Source: Neospora caninum Liverpool (taxonomy: Eukaryota > Apicomplexa > Conoidasida > Eucoccidiorida > Sarcocystidae). From it: DNA of 64,000 nt. The notes beneath the pieces were generated by a model. It searched no databases, was not told the DNA's origin, and saw only the letters and a list, made by a program, of their open reading frames with translations. A program made the translations under genes and the position numbers. Positions 1 through 11,345 of this stretch are shown here, piece by piece. The number at the start of each line of letters is the position of its first letter. Within the stretch, counting starts at the first letter, position 1. The stretch is taken from the NCBI RefSeq assembly GCF_000208865.1, contig NC_018395.1:4202839-4266838 (forward strand), written 5' to 3'.

Positions 1-3000
1 GGTTGACGTAGTTGTGGAGCACGGCGGGTTTCACAGGTTCGCGTTTTGCGTCACCCTTGGCTAGGTTCCACTCTTCTTCTCGCTCGCGTTGCTCGATGAC
101 GCGACGCGCTTCGTCCGCGTTGACATAAGGGAGTTGGAGGTGCGGCGAGGGCGAGGCGAAACAGATCTTGGCGGCGTGGCCGACGACTCGGCACGCCTCG
201 GCGACGGCTTTTCCCCGGACAAAGTGAACCTCGAACGGTGACCCGGCGATCTCGAGTCCTTCGTAGGTGACATGCATGAGGACGAAACCCGGCCGGTTGT
301 GTTTGTACTTGACGCGGTAGACGCAGTCGCCGTTCGTCTTCTCCACAACCCACTCCGGGGCAAACTGTTTCAGTTCCGTCTTGGTGATGACTCCTACGCG
401 GCTGTTCCCGATCAAGGAGCTGTCTGTGCGGTAGGTATCCACGGAGAGACACGACGACGGGTCGGCAACGAACGAGTACTGAGGCTCGCCCAAGGGCGAG
501 AAGCAGAGCGCGAGCGCACCGTCGGCTTCCGCAACGCCTTCGCCTCTCCGGTTCCGCGCCTTCACGTGGAACACATTCCATTCGCCAACGTGCCCGACCG
601 TCAAGTTCGGTCCCTCGGCGACGCACATCTGGGCCTCGACGGGGCCGCTGCCTCGGGGCGAGGCCGCTGGGCCAGATCCGACCGCAGCCGGAGACAGAGG
701 CAGTGGCGACGCGGAAAACTCGGCGGCAGCCTCATCCGACGCGGTCGAGTCAGCGTCACCTGCGTCGGCCAGAGAGAGCGGGGGTGTCCCCGGCAGCGGC
801 TGGAGGTGCGTCGGCGCTGGACTGAAGAAGGCGCACACGGGGCGAGCGCCGGCGGGCGACCCTGGCGCCTCCTCGTCTTCTTCTGGAGCCGCCTCCGAAA
901 GCTCCTTGGAGCCTGGCTTCGCCTCGAAGTCGTCCGCGAACGCCGTCCACTTTCCAAACGGACCAATCATCGGCGCGCCGTACGCGTTCGGCGAGCTGTG
1001 CCAGCTTTGCGTGCGGCGCCCCGTGCTCCGCCCCTGGATGTTCAGCTGCGCGAACTCGGCGGCCGTCATGAAGAGTCCGTCGGCGGGGCACGGGAAGACC
1101 CGCAGCTCGATGTGGCCGCAATGAAAGCGCGAGAAGGTCCCGTGGGAGTCCCCTGAAGCAATCAGAAAACGCCACAGAAAGGCACAGCGGAAAAAACTGT
1201 CCAGGCGAAGCCTCCGTCGCCGAGATTCCGCAGACGCCGCGCGCGCGCACCCCGACACCTACGTCCGTCACTCGGCGCTCGAGGCGCTGAAGCACTTGAC
1301 GATCGCACGTGTCAAACTCCTTCGCTTACCTGGGCCCCCGTCCGGGACGAAGCTGCGGAGCTTGTACGTTCGGAAGGCCGACGCGTCTTTGGTCCTGCCG
1401 CCTAGCCTGGCCTTGGCGGAGGTCTCCGAGTCGCCGTCGCAGTCCGTCCACGTTTCCGTCGCACTTTCCTCGTCCCGCGCGTCGCGCACACTCCCTGGAG
1501 TTCTCGGCGAAGTCTCCTGGAGCCGCCACCCCGGTGTCTGGGCAGCGCCGGGGACAGCTCCTCTCCCCGAGGCCTTCCACCCCCGCGTCTGCGCCGCACC
1601 CGGACTCTTCTCCACCTGCTGGGGTTGGCTGGAGCGACTGCGCTCCGGCGCGAACGAGGCCAAGTTCAGCGGCGACTCCAGGTTGGCGTAGATTTTGCCG
1701 TTCAGACAGAGGTAGAGAACCACGCTGGGGTCGAGCCCCGGGTATACCGGCAGACACACTTGGCCGCGGATGTAGCAGGAGAGCAGCGAATCCTCCGATC
1801 CGCTCATGCGCTCGATCGCAGAAAAGTTGAGAGGCTGGACTTCGCACTTGGTCACCGCGGTGATCTTGCGCGATTTCCGCCGCAAAATCGCTGGACACGC
1901 CTGCTCAGCCTCCCACATGGCGACTACAGACAGCTCGGCCTCGCAGATCTCCCGAAAGGTCAAACCGTAGATTGGCACATTCGCCACCTGAAGAGCACCC
2001 CCGGGCAAAAAACAAAAATCCACCCCCGACATGCGACGCGCGTTAGGGCATCTTCGCAAGACACCAGGGAGAGAAAAAACGGGAAAAGAAGCCGAGAGCC
2101 ACGCAAAGAATATGATGACGCGGCTGCAGGCGTCAAGGCTTCAAACGGGCCCCGTACGTGGGGTCACGGACAAAAGGAACGTCGGCGAGGAGAAAGGCAA
2201 ACTGAGAAAGAGCCGGAAAGGCCGACGAAACGTCGTGGAGCCGCGACCGCCAGAGGTCCACGACAACGGCGCGACGCGTTTAAGGACACATGCATGCAGA
2301 GACCCACGTCCAGTTGTCAATGGACCCATGAAGTCCTGCGGACAGACACACTCCCCCTAAACACCCACACCTATCGATTCCAAACATCGCTACGGCTGCA
2401 CATACTCGACGATATATATATATATATATATACATATGTACACATACATGTATACATATATATATATATATATATATATCTGTGGATGCGTAGGCGCTCT
2501 AGGTTTCCGTACAGGAGTGTCGGGGTTACTTGGTTGCCCCAGATACGCTTGTTCCTTGTTTGTCGCCAAGTGGTATTGCGCGTGCAGGCGTCCTACCTTT
2601 CGGATTTCAATCCACGCTGCGTGCGCCGCAGGATAGCTTGCGGTGTCGGCGTGAGTCTCATCGTCTTGCCCAGCAGTGCTCCCCCGCGTTTCCTCTGCGA
2701 GTTGCCGCGTTGTCAGGGATTTGCGCATCGCCTTCCGTCCCTCGTCGCCGTCCTTGCGCGCGTCCCCTTGGAACCAGCGGCGCCCCAAAATGGGGCCGAA
2801 GCTGATCGCGAGCGGCTTCAACTTGTTCAACGTGACGAGAATCTCCCCAACGGGCGAGAGGCGCCGAGAGTACGCTTCGATCAAATCGAGCAGACTGACA
2901 GGCTGCAGGCGCTTCAAAGACTCGCGGTAGGTCGACACCATTTCGCGAATCACCTGAAAAATGCGGTGGACACGGAAGAGGAGCGAAAAGGCCGAGAGAT

Positions 3001-6000
3001 CGAGGGCAGGAAAGGGGAAAAGGAGACAGAACGAGGGACAAGACACGTGGCTGCAGGACGGAACGAACCAGCCTCCGTGACAGAACACGCCCAGCGGTGG
3101 GCCGGACGGGAGCGAAGTATGCAACACCAAAGGCGAAAAAGAGTATACATAAGAGAACATATCTCTCTCTATATATATATACATATCTATATGTATATAT
3201 GTATGTATGTATGTATGTATCTCGCAAAGGAGATAAAGCAGGAATGACGAGAGCAAGAGAGCGGAAGAAACCGTCGCCTCGAGTGAACTCCCGTTTCTGC
3301 TCAGCGGGTCCAACGCATGCGAACTGTCCCGGGGCCGCTCGCCTGGAGAGCCAGCAAACATGGCCGTTTCCCTCTTGACGCTTCGAGAGAGAGAGAGGCA
3401 TGCAAGACGCGTCGCCTGTCCCACCCGCATGGAACGGCGAGGGAGAAACACTTCACGAACCAGATTCGCAATTCCCTTTTGTCAGTGTAGATGAAATCTT
3501 ACCTCGTGCCGAAAGAGCCGGCAAGGCTGCAAGTGCGTCAACGTCCCGTCGGAGTGGACCGCAACGGGAGGCGCCTTGTCGATGTCCATGAACAGAAGTT
3601 GGTGGCGATCCACACGAACTCCGCTGCCTTCGTAGATCCGCTTCAAAGGCAAAATCGCTGTCCCCACCACGGTTACTGGCGATTTGGTTGGATACCGCAC
3701 GCGGTGAGGCGGGCCGATCGTGTTCTGGAGAGAAGCCGAAAAGGACAGGAACCCAGTCCGGGAACGAGAACCACACGAAACGGAGTTTGCACACTTCGAT
3801 CTCAGACGTTTCCAGAGGGTCGGCATCCGCAAGAAGCGCCACACGAACAGCCCAGCGGAGTGCATGCACGTGGTTTCCAGGTCCACTCCAAAATTCGAAA
3901 ACAGCGGCACCGCGAGCCTCGCGAGTCACTTCCTGGCGTTTACGAGAGAATCGCCAAGACGAAACGAAAAGCGCATGCAGCTCTCTCGCCGACATCTCTC
4001 ACAGACTCGTACCGATCTATCGCTGACTGTAGAGACATGCATATGCGTGGGTAGGCAGAAAACGGAACACACCCGCTGGGCTACACAACTGCCTATATAT
4101 GCATACATGCATACATAAGTAGATATATATATATATAAATATATACATAAGTATATATATATATATATATGGCACGTGCAGGAAGATATGCAGAGTTGTG
4201 TATGCGTGCGAATAACTGTCTCGTTGTCTTACTTGAGGTTGGGTGCCAAAGGGAGCGGCGCGAAATGGGCTGTTCTCAGGAGTCAACGAATGCGAGAGTT
4301 TTGGATGTATTTGGACCACGGAAACAAGAAGAAAGGGCCAGACGTTGAAGACGTGGGAGAAATGCTGCATCAAGCCTTTCACGGCCTGCTTCCCTGTCCG
4401 TGGAAAGTCGGTTGACGCCGTCTCCCCGTGGGTCGTAGGTGCGAAGGCGCCCCCGTGCTCCAGAGCCAGCTTGGGCTGCCAGGGACTGTCGATGAGCGAA
4501 ATTGGAACAGTCAATTCCTGTTGCACATCGGCTTCGTCCAGACAGATGGACCCCGGCTTCAGACTCGCGCGGGTGTTAACTGAGACAGAGCATGGTAATG
4601 TGAGCGACACAAAAGAGCAAAAAAGGCTGAGGCGTGACTCGATGCAACTAGGCATGTCGCCTCCACCCGTGAATATCGACGAAAGAAAAAGCCGAGGTCT
4701 GTGCGCGAGCGCCGTTTTCATTCTGGAGTTCGATTATCCGAAGCTCCTCTGTGACCCAAACACGCATCTCGCAGAGTATACGTAAACAAGGGAACGGCGC
4801 CGCTTTGCAAAACGTCGAGAAAAGTCTGGAAATCTTTAGCAGTGTCTAAAGCTGATTTCGGCGTTTTGGTACGCGAGTGCCGCTCTTGATGTTTGCCTCC
4901 TTTCGGTTCCTGCTTCATCTGACGCCACCAAGCATGTGTGTATGTGTGTCGCCAGGCGCGTTCTCCGCGTCCTGGGACGCCTTCCCTAGCACTGGCTGTA
5001 TCGCTGCGTCTCTGGACAGATCTTCCCTTCTTCCCTCTCGCGCGGCGAACCTGCACTGGAAACGCGCAGCCCCCAGCCAGGCAGCCAAGAGACTCCTTGC
5101 GCGAAGCCGAGGATTTCAAGAGGATCTTCTTCTGGAAACCAAGCCACCGTGCAAATGCTGAAGCTCGGCGCGAGACCGTAGGCGCCTGCGGCTCCAGAGA
5201 CACCGCCCCGAACGCGCTCAGGCAGCGGGCGCCCAGAGCGTCTGGTGAGCACGCCGCTCGTTTGCAGGTTGGTGATCGAGGCAATGCGTAGCTGCAGAAA
5301 CACGGAAAAGGCAGGGTCAAACAAAAAGCTGTGGCGTACTGACGCTGCCTCGCGTTGCCCCGGTGCTCCTCGTTTCCCTACACAACGGTGGATCTTGGGA
5401 TGTCTCAAACCCCGCGGGTCAATTTTCCGCCGTCGACCGTCTGCATAAAACGCGATGTCTGCCAAGCCATCCGCTTCCGGCGCTACGTTCGGTTTCTCTG
5501 GTGTTTTGGGACCCGCGGTTTCTCCCTCTTCGGGTCCTTACTCGCAGAGCTGCCTGGGTCGACGCCTTGACTTCCGCGTGGCGCTTCTCTTTTGGCGCCG
5601 ACTCGCTTTCTTTCTCTTTGTCGAGATTCACGCCTTCAGGCACTTGGTCGCGCCGCGGATCAAGTTGACCTTTTTCCTCTCCCCTCCCGGCCTTCCCGTC
5701 AGACCCTCCCTTCGCGTCCCTGTCTTCCGCCCAAATCGGTTCCACACCCGGCGAGCTCGTCCGCGCCTCTGGAGACTGTCCTTCATCCGGACTGCCACTG
5801 GCGTCTTCACCTGCCTCTTTCCCTGAATCGCCTTCCCTCGAGGCCGCCGCCGATCCATGCACATTCGACTCCGTTGAGTTTTTGCGCGCGCGCGAACGCT
5901 GGTCCGAAGAGGCCCGGCAGAAGGTGGTGTCCCTACCAGCCTTTTCGTTCTCTTCTCTTCGTGGTGTTCCCTTCGCGTCGCTCCCAGCCTTTTCCTTCTC

Positions 6001-8598
6001 TCTCCCAGCACTTTCCTTCTCGTCGCTACCAGCCTTTTCCTTCTCTTCTCTTCGTGGTGTTCCCTTCGCGTCGCTCCCAGCCTTTTCCTTCTCTTCTCTT
6101 CGTGGTGTTCCCTTCGCGTCGTTCCCAGCCTTTTCCTCCTCTTCTCTTCGTGGTTCTCCCTTCTCGTCGCTCGCAGCCTTTTCCTCCTCTTCTCTTCGTG
6201 GTTCTCCCTTCTCGTCGCTCGCGGCCTTTTCCTTCTCGTCGCTCGCAACCTTTTCCTTCACGTCGCTCGCAACCTTTTCCTTCTCGTCGCTCGCAGCACT
6301 TTCCTTCTCGTCGCTACCAGCCTTTTCCTTCTCGTCGCTCGCAACCTTTTCCTTCTCGTCGCTCGCAACCTTTTCCTTCTCGTCGTTCCTGGCCTTTTCC
6401 TCCTCGTCGCTCGCAACCTTTTCCTTCTCGTCGCTCGCAACCTTTTCCTCCTCGTCGCTCGCAACCTTTTCCTTCTCGTCGCTAGCAACCTTTTCCTTCT
6501 CGTCGCTAGCAACCTTTTCCTTCTCGTCGCTCGCAACCTTTTCCTCCTCGTCGCTCGCAGCACTTTCCTTCTCGTCGCTAGCAACCTTTTCCTTCTCGTC
6601 GCTCGCAACCTTTTCCTCCTCGTCGCTCGCAGCACTTTCCTTCTCGTCGCTCGCAGCACTTTCCTTCTCGTCGCTAGCAACCTTTTCCTTCTCGTCGCTA
6701 GCAACCTTTTCCTTCTCGTCGCTCGCAACCTTTTCCTTCTCGTCGTTCCTGGCCTTTTCCTCCTCGTCGCTCGCAACCTTTTCCTTCTCGTCGCTCGCAA
6801 CCTTTTCCTTCTCGTCGCTCGCAACCTTTTCCTCCTCGTCGCTAGCAACCTTTTCCTTCTCGTCGCTCGCAACCTTTTCCTTCTCGTCGCTCGCAACCTT
6901 TTCCTTCTCGTCGCTAGCAACCTTTTCCTTCTCGTCGCTAGCAACCTTTTCCTTCTCGTCGCTCGCAACCTTTTCCTTCTCGTCGTTCCTGGCCTTTTCC
7001 TCCTCGTCGCTCGCAACCTTTTGCTTCTCGTCGCTCGCGGTCTTTTCCTGGTCGTCGCAGGAGATTCGAGTCGTCGATTTCGGGGAGTCTGCGAGCCTTA
7101 GGGAGTGCGAAGCTTTTCTCAGCTGCCCAGAGCCGAGCCCCAGGAGGTCTTTGGATTTGGCCTCTGTCGACTCCAATGACTTGGTTGATTTGATGCTTCG
7201 AAGGCTTTTGCACGAGAGCAGCTGAGCACCGCCAGACAGCAACCTCGCAGTCCCGGAGAGCCTCCGGCTAACTGACGCGGTGAAAGAGCCGCTGGCCTTC
7301 CGCAGAGCGTTTCCTTCCTGTTCCAACACACCAGATCCGCTTTTCCCTCTCGCCACGACGGGGCTCTTCTCCGCACTGCAGTCGACGCCTGACTGTGGCG
7401 TGGGGAGGCCTTCCTTTGCGGGGTTCGCCTTCTTCTCGGCGTCTTCACCCCCTAACGCAGGTGCGACGATGGCTCCAGTGCCGTCGATCCCGCCCGGATC
7501 CTGCGCACAGTCTGCGTCTCTTGCCGCCTGTTCACTTGGCACGGACAGCGAGTCTGGTGACGCCGGTGGGATGGGACGAGGTGAAGCCGTTCCGTTGTCG
7601 ATCTCCTCGGACCCTGACGCGTGCGCTGCGGTCTCTGCAAAGCGTACGCGCAGCCGTCGATTCTCAGTGGGAAAATCAGGAGCATGCACGCCAGACAGAG
7701 GCGAAGCTGCAAAGGCGCGAAGGCCCGGAGGCGGGCGAAGCGCAGACGCTGGAGAAGCGCCGGACTGAGGCGGGGCCCATGCAGATGGGAAGAGAGAAGA
7801 CGTCGAGGCGCCGGACTTTTTTATACAGCCTGGAAGTGCTGATCCAGACGAGGGACGCAGAGACAACAGAGTGGTGGCGGACTCTCTTGGACGAGAAACG
7901 GAAGATTCGGGAAGAACCTGCGAGAACGCTGGAGGGGACCGTGCCTGCGGAAAAGGCTCCGTGACGCCATCATCGAGACGCGACGAAGCACGCGACCCGG
8001 AACCCGAAGACACCGCAGAAGACGGGGAAGAGTCCGAGGAGGAAGGTGACAGCCACGGTGGAGCAGCAGATACAGCACGACGACGGGGTTGCCGCCTCGC
8101 GGTCTGGGAGACTGGATCTTCCCCTGCACGGAAGTCTGCCTCGCTCTCTTCAGAGGACGACGGCGCGAAGTATACGTGTCTCGCTTTTCGTCGGACCCCC
8201 GTTGTTAAGATTTCGTCTTCGACGACGACATCAGACGACGGCGAATCAGGCACGCGAGATGACCTGTGCCGCAGTAGGCCAGGCGGGCTAGCGATTCGGC
8301 CCTGGTCAGACTGGACGGCCTCGTCGTCTGTGTCTCCCACGAGTTCCGTCTCTGTTTCGTCAGATTCCGCTGATTCAGTCTCTTCTCGGTCGTCGAGGTT
8401 AGAGACTTCATGGGGGACACGCGCCTCGTCTTCGAAAGACGAGGAAGACAGAGAAGAAGACAGAGAAGAAGACGAGGGCGACGAGGGGACGGGATGCAAA
8501 GATGAGGCACGCGGCGAGAAGAGAGGCGCGGGACGCCGGCGGGGGCCCAAGAGCCCAGGCGGGCGATCGCCCAGGGACAGGGAGCGAATGCCCTCCAT
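1..8598 (-). CDS. Giant filamin/ABP280-repeat protein with a charged tandem-repeat region (3' end outside window)
   Basis: Seven exons: 8598-5542, 5291-5051, 4579-4233, 3724-3503, 2953-2597, 1987-1330 and 1152-1, the last running off the window. All six introns have GT-AG ends and keep the reading phase. The start is ATG 8598, the first Met after the open but UTR-like stretch next to the N gap. At least 2,011 residues are encoded. Residues 1-510 are Ser/Pro/Glu-rich; about 520-890 are an 8-residue repeat (VASDEKEK type). Exons 2-6 encode a more globular region I do not recognise. Residues about 1805-1935 match a filamin repeat: an opening GPNLTVG...FHVKARN and a closing VKYKHNRPGFVLMHVTYEG then IAGSPFEVHF, the family's typical YxPxxxGxYxxxVxYxGxxIxGSPFxV end. 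Filamin repeats are immunoglobulin-like and commonly mediate actin-linked or protein-protein contacts; a scaffold or cytoskeletal role here is inference. No actin-binding CH domain is visible in the part present. Confidence 0.8.
2412..2479. repeat. (TA)n microsatellite in filamin-gene intron 5
   Basis: GATATATATATATATATATA and similar runs around a short ACATACATG centre, between exons 2953-2597 and 1987-1330. Confidence 0.9.
3164..3222. repeat. (TA)n/(GTAT)n microsatellite in filamin-gene intron 4
   Basis: CTCTCTATATATATATACAT followed by GTATGTATGTATGTAT, between exons 3724-3503 and 2953-2597. Confidence 0.9.
4117..4172. repeat. (TA)n microsatellite in filamin-gene intron 3
   Basis: Two (TA)n runs separated by AAATATATACATAAG, between exons 4579-4233 and 3724-3503. 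Three successive introns of this gene (3, 4 and 5) each carry such a tract. Confidence 0.9.
5930..7044 (-). repeat. 24-bp coding tandem repeat (VASDEKEK)
   Basis: Inside exon 1 of the filamin-repeat gene, roughly 45 consecutive units of 24 bp encode V/A-ASDEKEK with E/K swaps. A variant unit reading ARNDEKEK (plus strand gttcctggcc) recurs at 6381, 6741 and 6981, that is 360 and 240 bp apart (15 and 10 units), which points to block duplication as well as single-unit slippage. Below about 6240 the array decays into longer units containing KGTPRREEKEKA or KGEPRREEEEKA. The region is highly charged and probably disordered or helical. Confidence 0.95.
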
Positions 8599-8750
8599 CA
8601 GAAGCCCCCACCCCGGGAGAAAGGCGCCGAAAGGACCAGAGAAAAATGACGAGACGGAAAACGGAGAGAGAAAGACAAAAACGGAGGAGAAAGGCACGAA
8701 AGTGCAGACAGGCGAAATGACGCGTGGTAAGTTTTTCGGGGGAGGGGAGG

Positions 8751-8850
8751 NNNNNNNNNNNNNNNNNNNNNNNNNNNNNNNNNNNNNNNNNNNNNNNNNN
8801 NNNNNNNNNNNNNNNNNNNNNNNNNNNNNNNNNNNNNNNNNNNNNNNNNN
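8751..8850. other. Assembly gap (100 N)
   Basis: Exactly 100 N. The round length suggests a placeholder rather than a measured gap. It lies about 150 bp upstream of the chosen ATG of the filamin-repeat gene, so part of that gene's 5' UTR or promoter is missing. Confidence 0.98.
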
Positions 8851-11345
8851 GCAGTAAAGAGGGCGATCAGAGAGAAGGGGGAGAGAGCGAAAGGGGGGAC
8901 GGACGAAAAGGGAGGCGAAAGAAAAGCGATGCATGCGAAAAAGAACCGTGGAAAGTGACAGCGCGATCATCTCGGGGGATTCTTTCAGCGTTCACGCATA
9001 TGCATTTCTTAGTAGAAGAAACTCCCTAAACCCTTCTCTACTCGTCTCCTTTCTCACACGTGTTGCATTCCCAGCTTGGGAGCATACATCCCCTAAACCC
9101 AGTACATGCAACCACACATGTACATCTATCCACATGTATATGTGCCTGTGCATGTACGAGCATATACATGCATACATACTTCTCTATTCATGTGGAAAAA
9201 GTATGTTTACATGTCGAAATTCGGGCACATGTCGGAAGTGTGACCATGTCGAATTCTACTGAAGACATGTGCATATCTTTCAGCAAGAAATGAACCTGTT
9301 TTAGGATACGACGCACCGATTAACGCCGGTATACGTGGATAGGTGCATCGGCGTATTTATATATAGTATGTGTGAGTAGAAGAAACTTTATATTTGTGTA
9401 TTTGGCAACGGGGCGGCGACGAAGGCAGCCAAGAGAGGAAGCAGTGGACACGGGGCACAGACGCGCAACGAGAGAGGACAGCCCGCGGGTGTGGAGACGT
9501 CAAGAAGATTCAGAAATCACAGACAAAAGATGGGAGGGAGATAAACTGGACAAAAGGGTACGCGTCATGCAAGGCTGAGGTCAGCCGTAGAGACAATTCA
9601 GTCACCACGCCGATCTGTCGGCAGCAGGTCGGGTGGTCCTGACAACGCGTGCGAACCCGGAGCCGAGAAAAACGGAGGAAACGAATCTAACCTGAAGCAA
9701 TACTGAGATACGGGAGAAATCAATGCTTCCCGCACATGCAGAAGAGACGAAGGATCACACCTTGAGAGGGACGTTGGACATACTGGGTGGCAATGCAGTA
9801 GCGCTAGAGCGTATACAGCGCCATGCATCGGCTTATGCGGGGTTGACTACAAGAAAAACAGGGGCTGATTAACTGAAACGGAACGAGTGCTTGTCGAAGC
9901 CGGCCGTGCTGTGGCCCACCATCAACAAGGGACCCTCAAGCGGCTGTATATGCGGAGTTGAGGGTCTACCCGTGTACGCAGCACATTTGCATCTACCCAC
10001 ATCGCAAGTGATTTCCCGCGTGGTTAGCTCCGTCTATCCACCATGAGAATAGAAGGATAAGCACCTGTCTGGAGACGAAAAAAACGGACGGCGTTCCAAT
10101 CGAGGCACCCGCGCAAGTGGACAGGACGCGTGTGTGATGAGCCGCTGGACTCGTGACACAGCTGTACAAATTGCTGGAGGTTTAAAGAATGTCTGGAAGA
10201 AGAAAGGGGAAGCGGCGAGAGCACGCACAGCCTCAGAGTGGAGGAAAAAGCGAAAGTTTGCGTGAGCGGCGTGGACGCTCAGTTGACTAAGGGGGGCGCC
10301 TCCAGTCACACAGCTGGTAGCTATGTGGTGCTCGAGCGAGGGAGAGAGGACTCTTGACGGAAGACGACGGCTTCTGGAGAAAGACGGGACTCTGGGCCTT
10401 CTGACGTCGTTACCTCCGCCTCCTGATTTTTCTCTTTGCTTCCGATTTTTATCCCTGTTTTCCACGCCTTAAAAAGAACGAAGGGGGGGGGGGCCTTCCC
10501 TCCACTAGCCGCAACGGCGCAGGCCTCCGGAAGACACGGACGGGGGACGGAAGGGAAACAAAATTACTGCCGACACGGAGCGGGGTAGTTTTACACATTC
10601 GTGAGAAAAACGAGCCCATACACGTTCCTCCAAAGCAGCAAGGAGGAACGAGGGGAAAAAGCATGGAAGGACTCGATGGATCTCACGGAAGCGCCTTGTT
10701 GGCCATACCCTTGGAAACGGTACTGGATACGTGAGTTCGTTCGGCGAGAAACGCACGCTACTATCATTTGCAACCGGGATCGAAAGACTCTTTCTTGAGA
10801 TAACTTGCGTGTAAAAGACTTTAACGGAAACCCGCACGAAACGTAGAGAAAAAACCAAAACGGGCATGAGGAATCGACCAAGAGGCACAGACACAACCCC
10901 CCGAGGAAGCGCCGTCAGACTGTCACGGAACGAGACAGCTCGTCGGGCTTCCTTCCCTCTTTCCTCGGTTTTATCTGGAATTGTCCCCCTTTCGTCACTT
11001 CCTCTCTTTCGCCGATGAAGCATATGCAAGCAAAACCAGAAAGATGAAGAAAACTACAGAGAGTTGCCTGCCTTCCGGCCGACACTCGACATCTTTTCCC
11101 TCGCCTTCTCGCGCGGGGCTCTCTTCTGATGTGATGACATGCAACTTTCCGACCAGATCGTGGTGCCCCAGCAACCTACTCGTGTGGACTGTGTGGCCAT
11201 CGACAAAGCAGCAAGCTGACCAGAAAGGGCGAAAGAGGCCTCGATTCTCTGGATCTTTTTTTTCCGGTGAGATGCCTTTCTTTTTCTCCAACAGAGCCAC
11301 GTAGACACACGCAGCGAGGCGGGTTCGCTTCCGCGCGCGCCTATA
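8851..11345. other. Intergenic region, no gene seen
   Basis: Divergent upstream region between the filamin-repeat gene (minus) and the 11346 gene (plus). It holds short open frames of shadow type only. Visible sequence features are CATGTATA-like simple sequence at about 9100-9185, two telomere-like CCCTAAACCC tracts at 9023 and 9091, and a G homopolymer near 10485. No conserved protein segment was recognised. Confidence 0.6.

Noticed and set aside
5882..7225. A 447-codon plus-strand frame across the repeat (Ser/Phe/Leu/Ala-rich)
   Set aside because: It is the antisense reading of the 24-bp repeat, whose length is a multiple of three, so all frames stay open. The minus frame joins in phase to six conserved exons.
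4233..8598. Reading exon 2 of the filamin gene in the frame starting YALPRSPTCKR
   Set aside because: That frame would end in phase 0, but the next acceptor at 4579 needs phase 1; only the frame LRIASITNLQTSG keeps the frame at both junctions.
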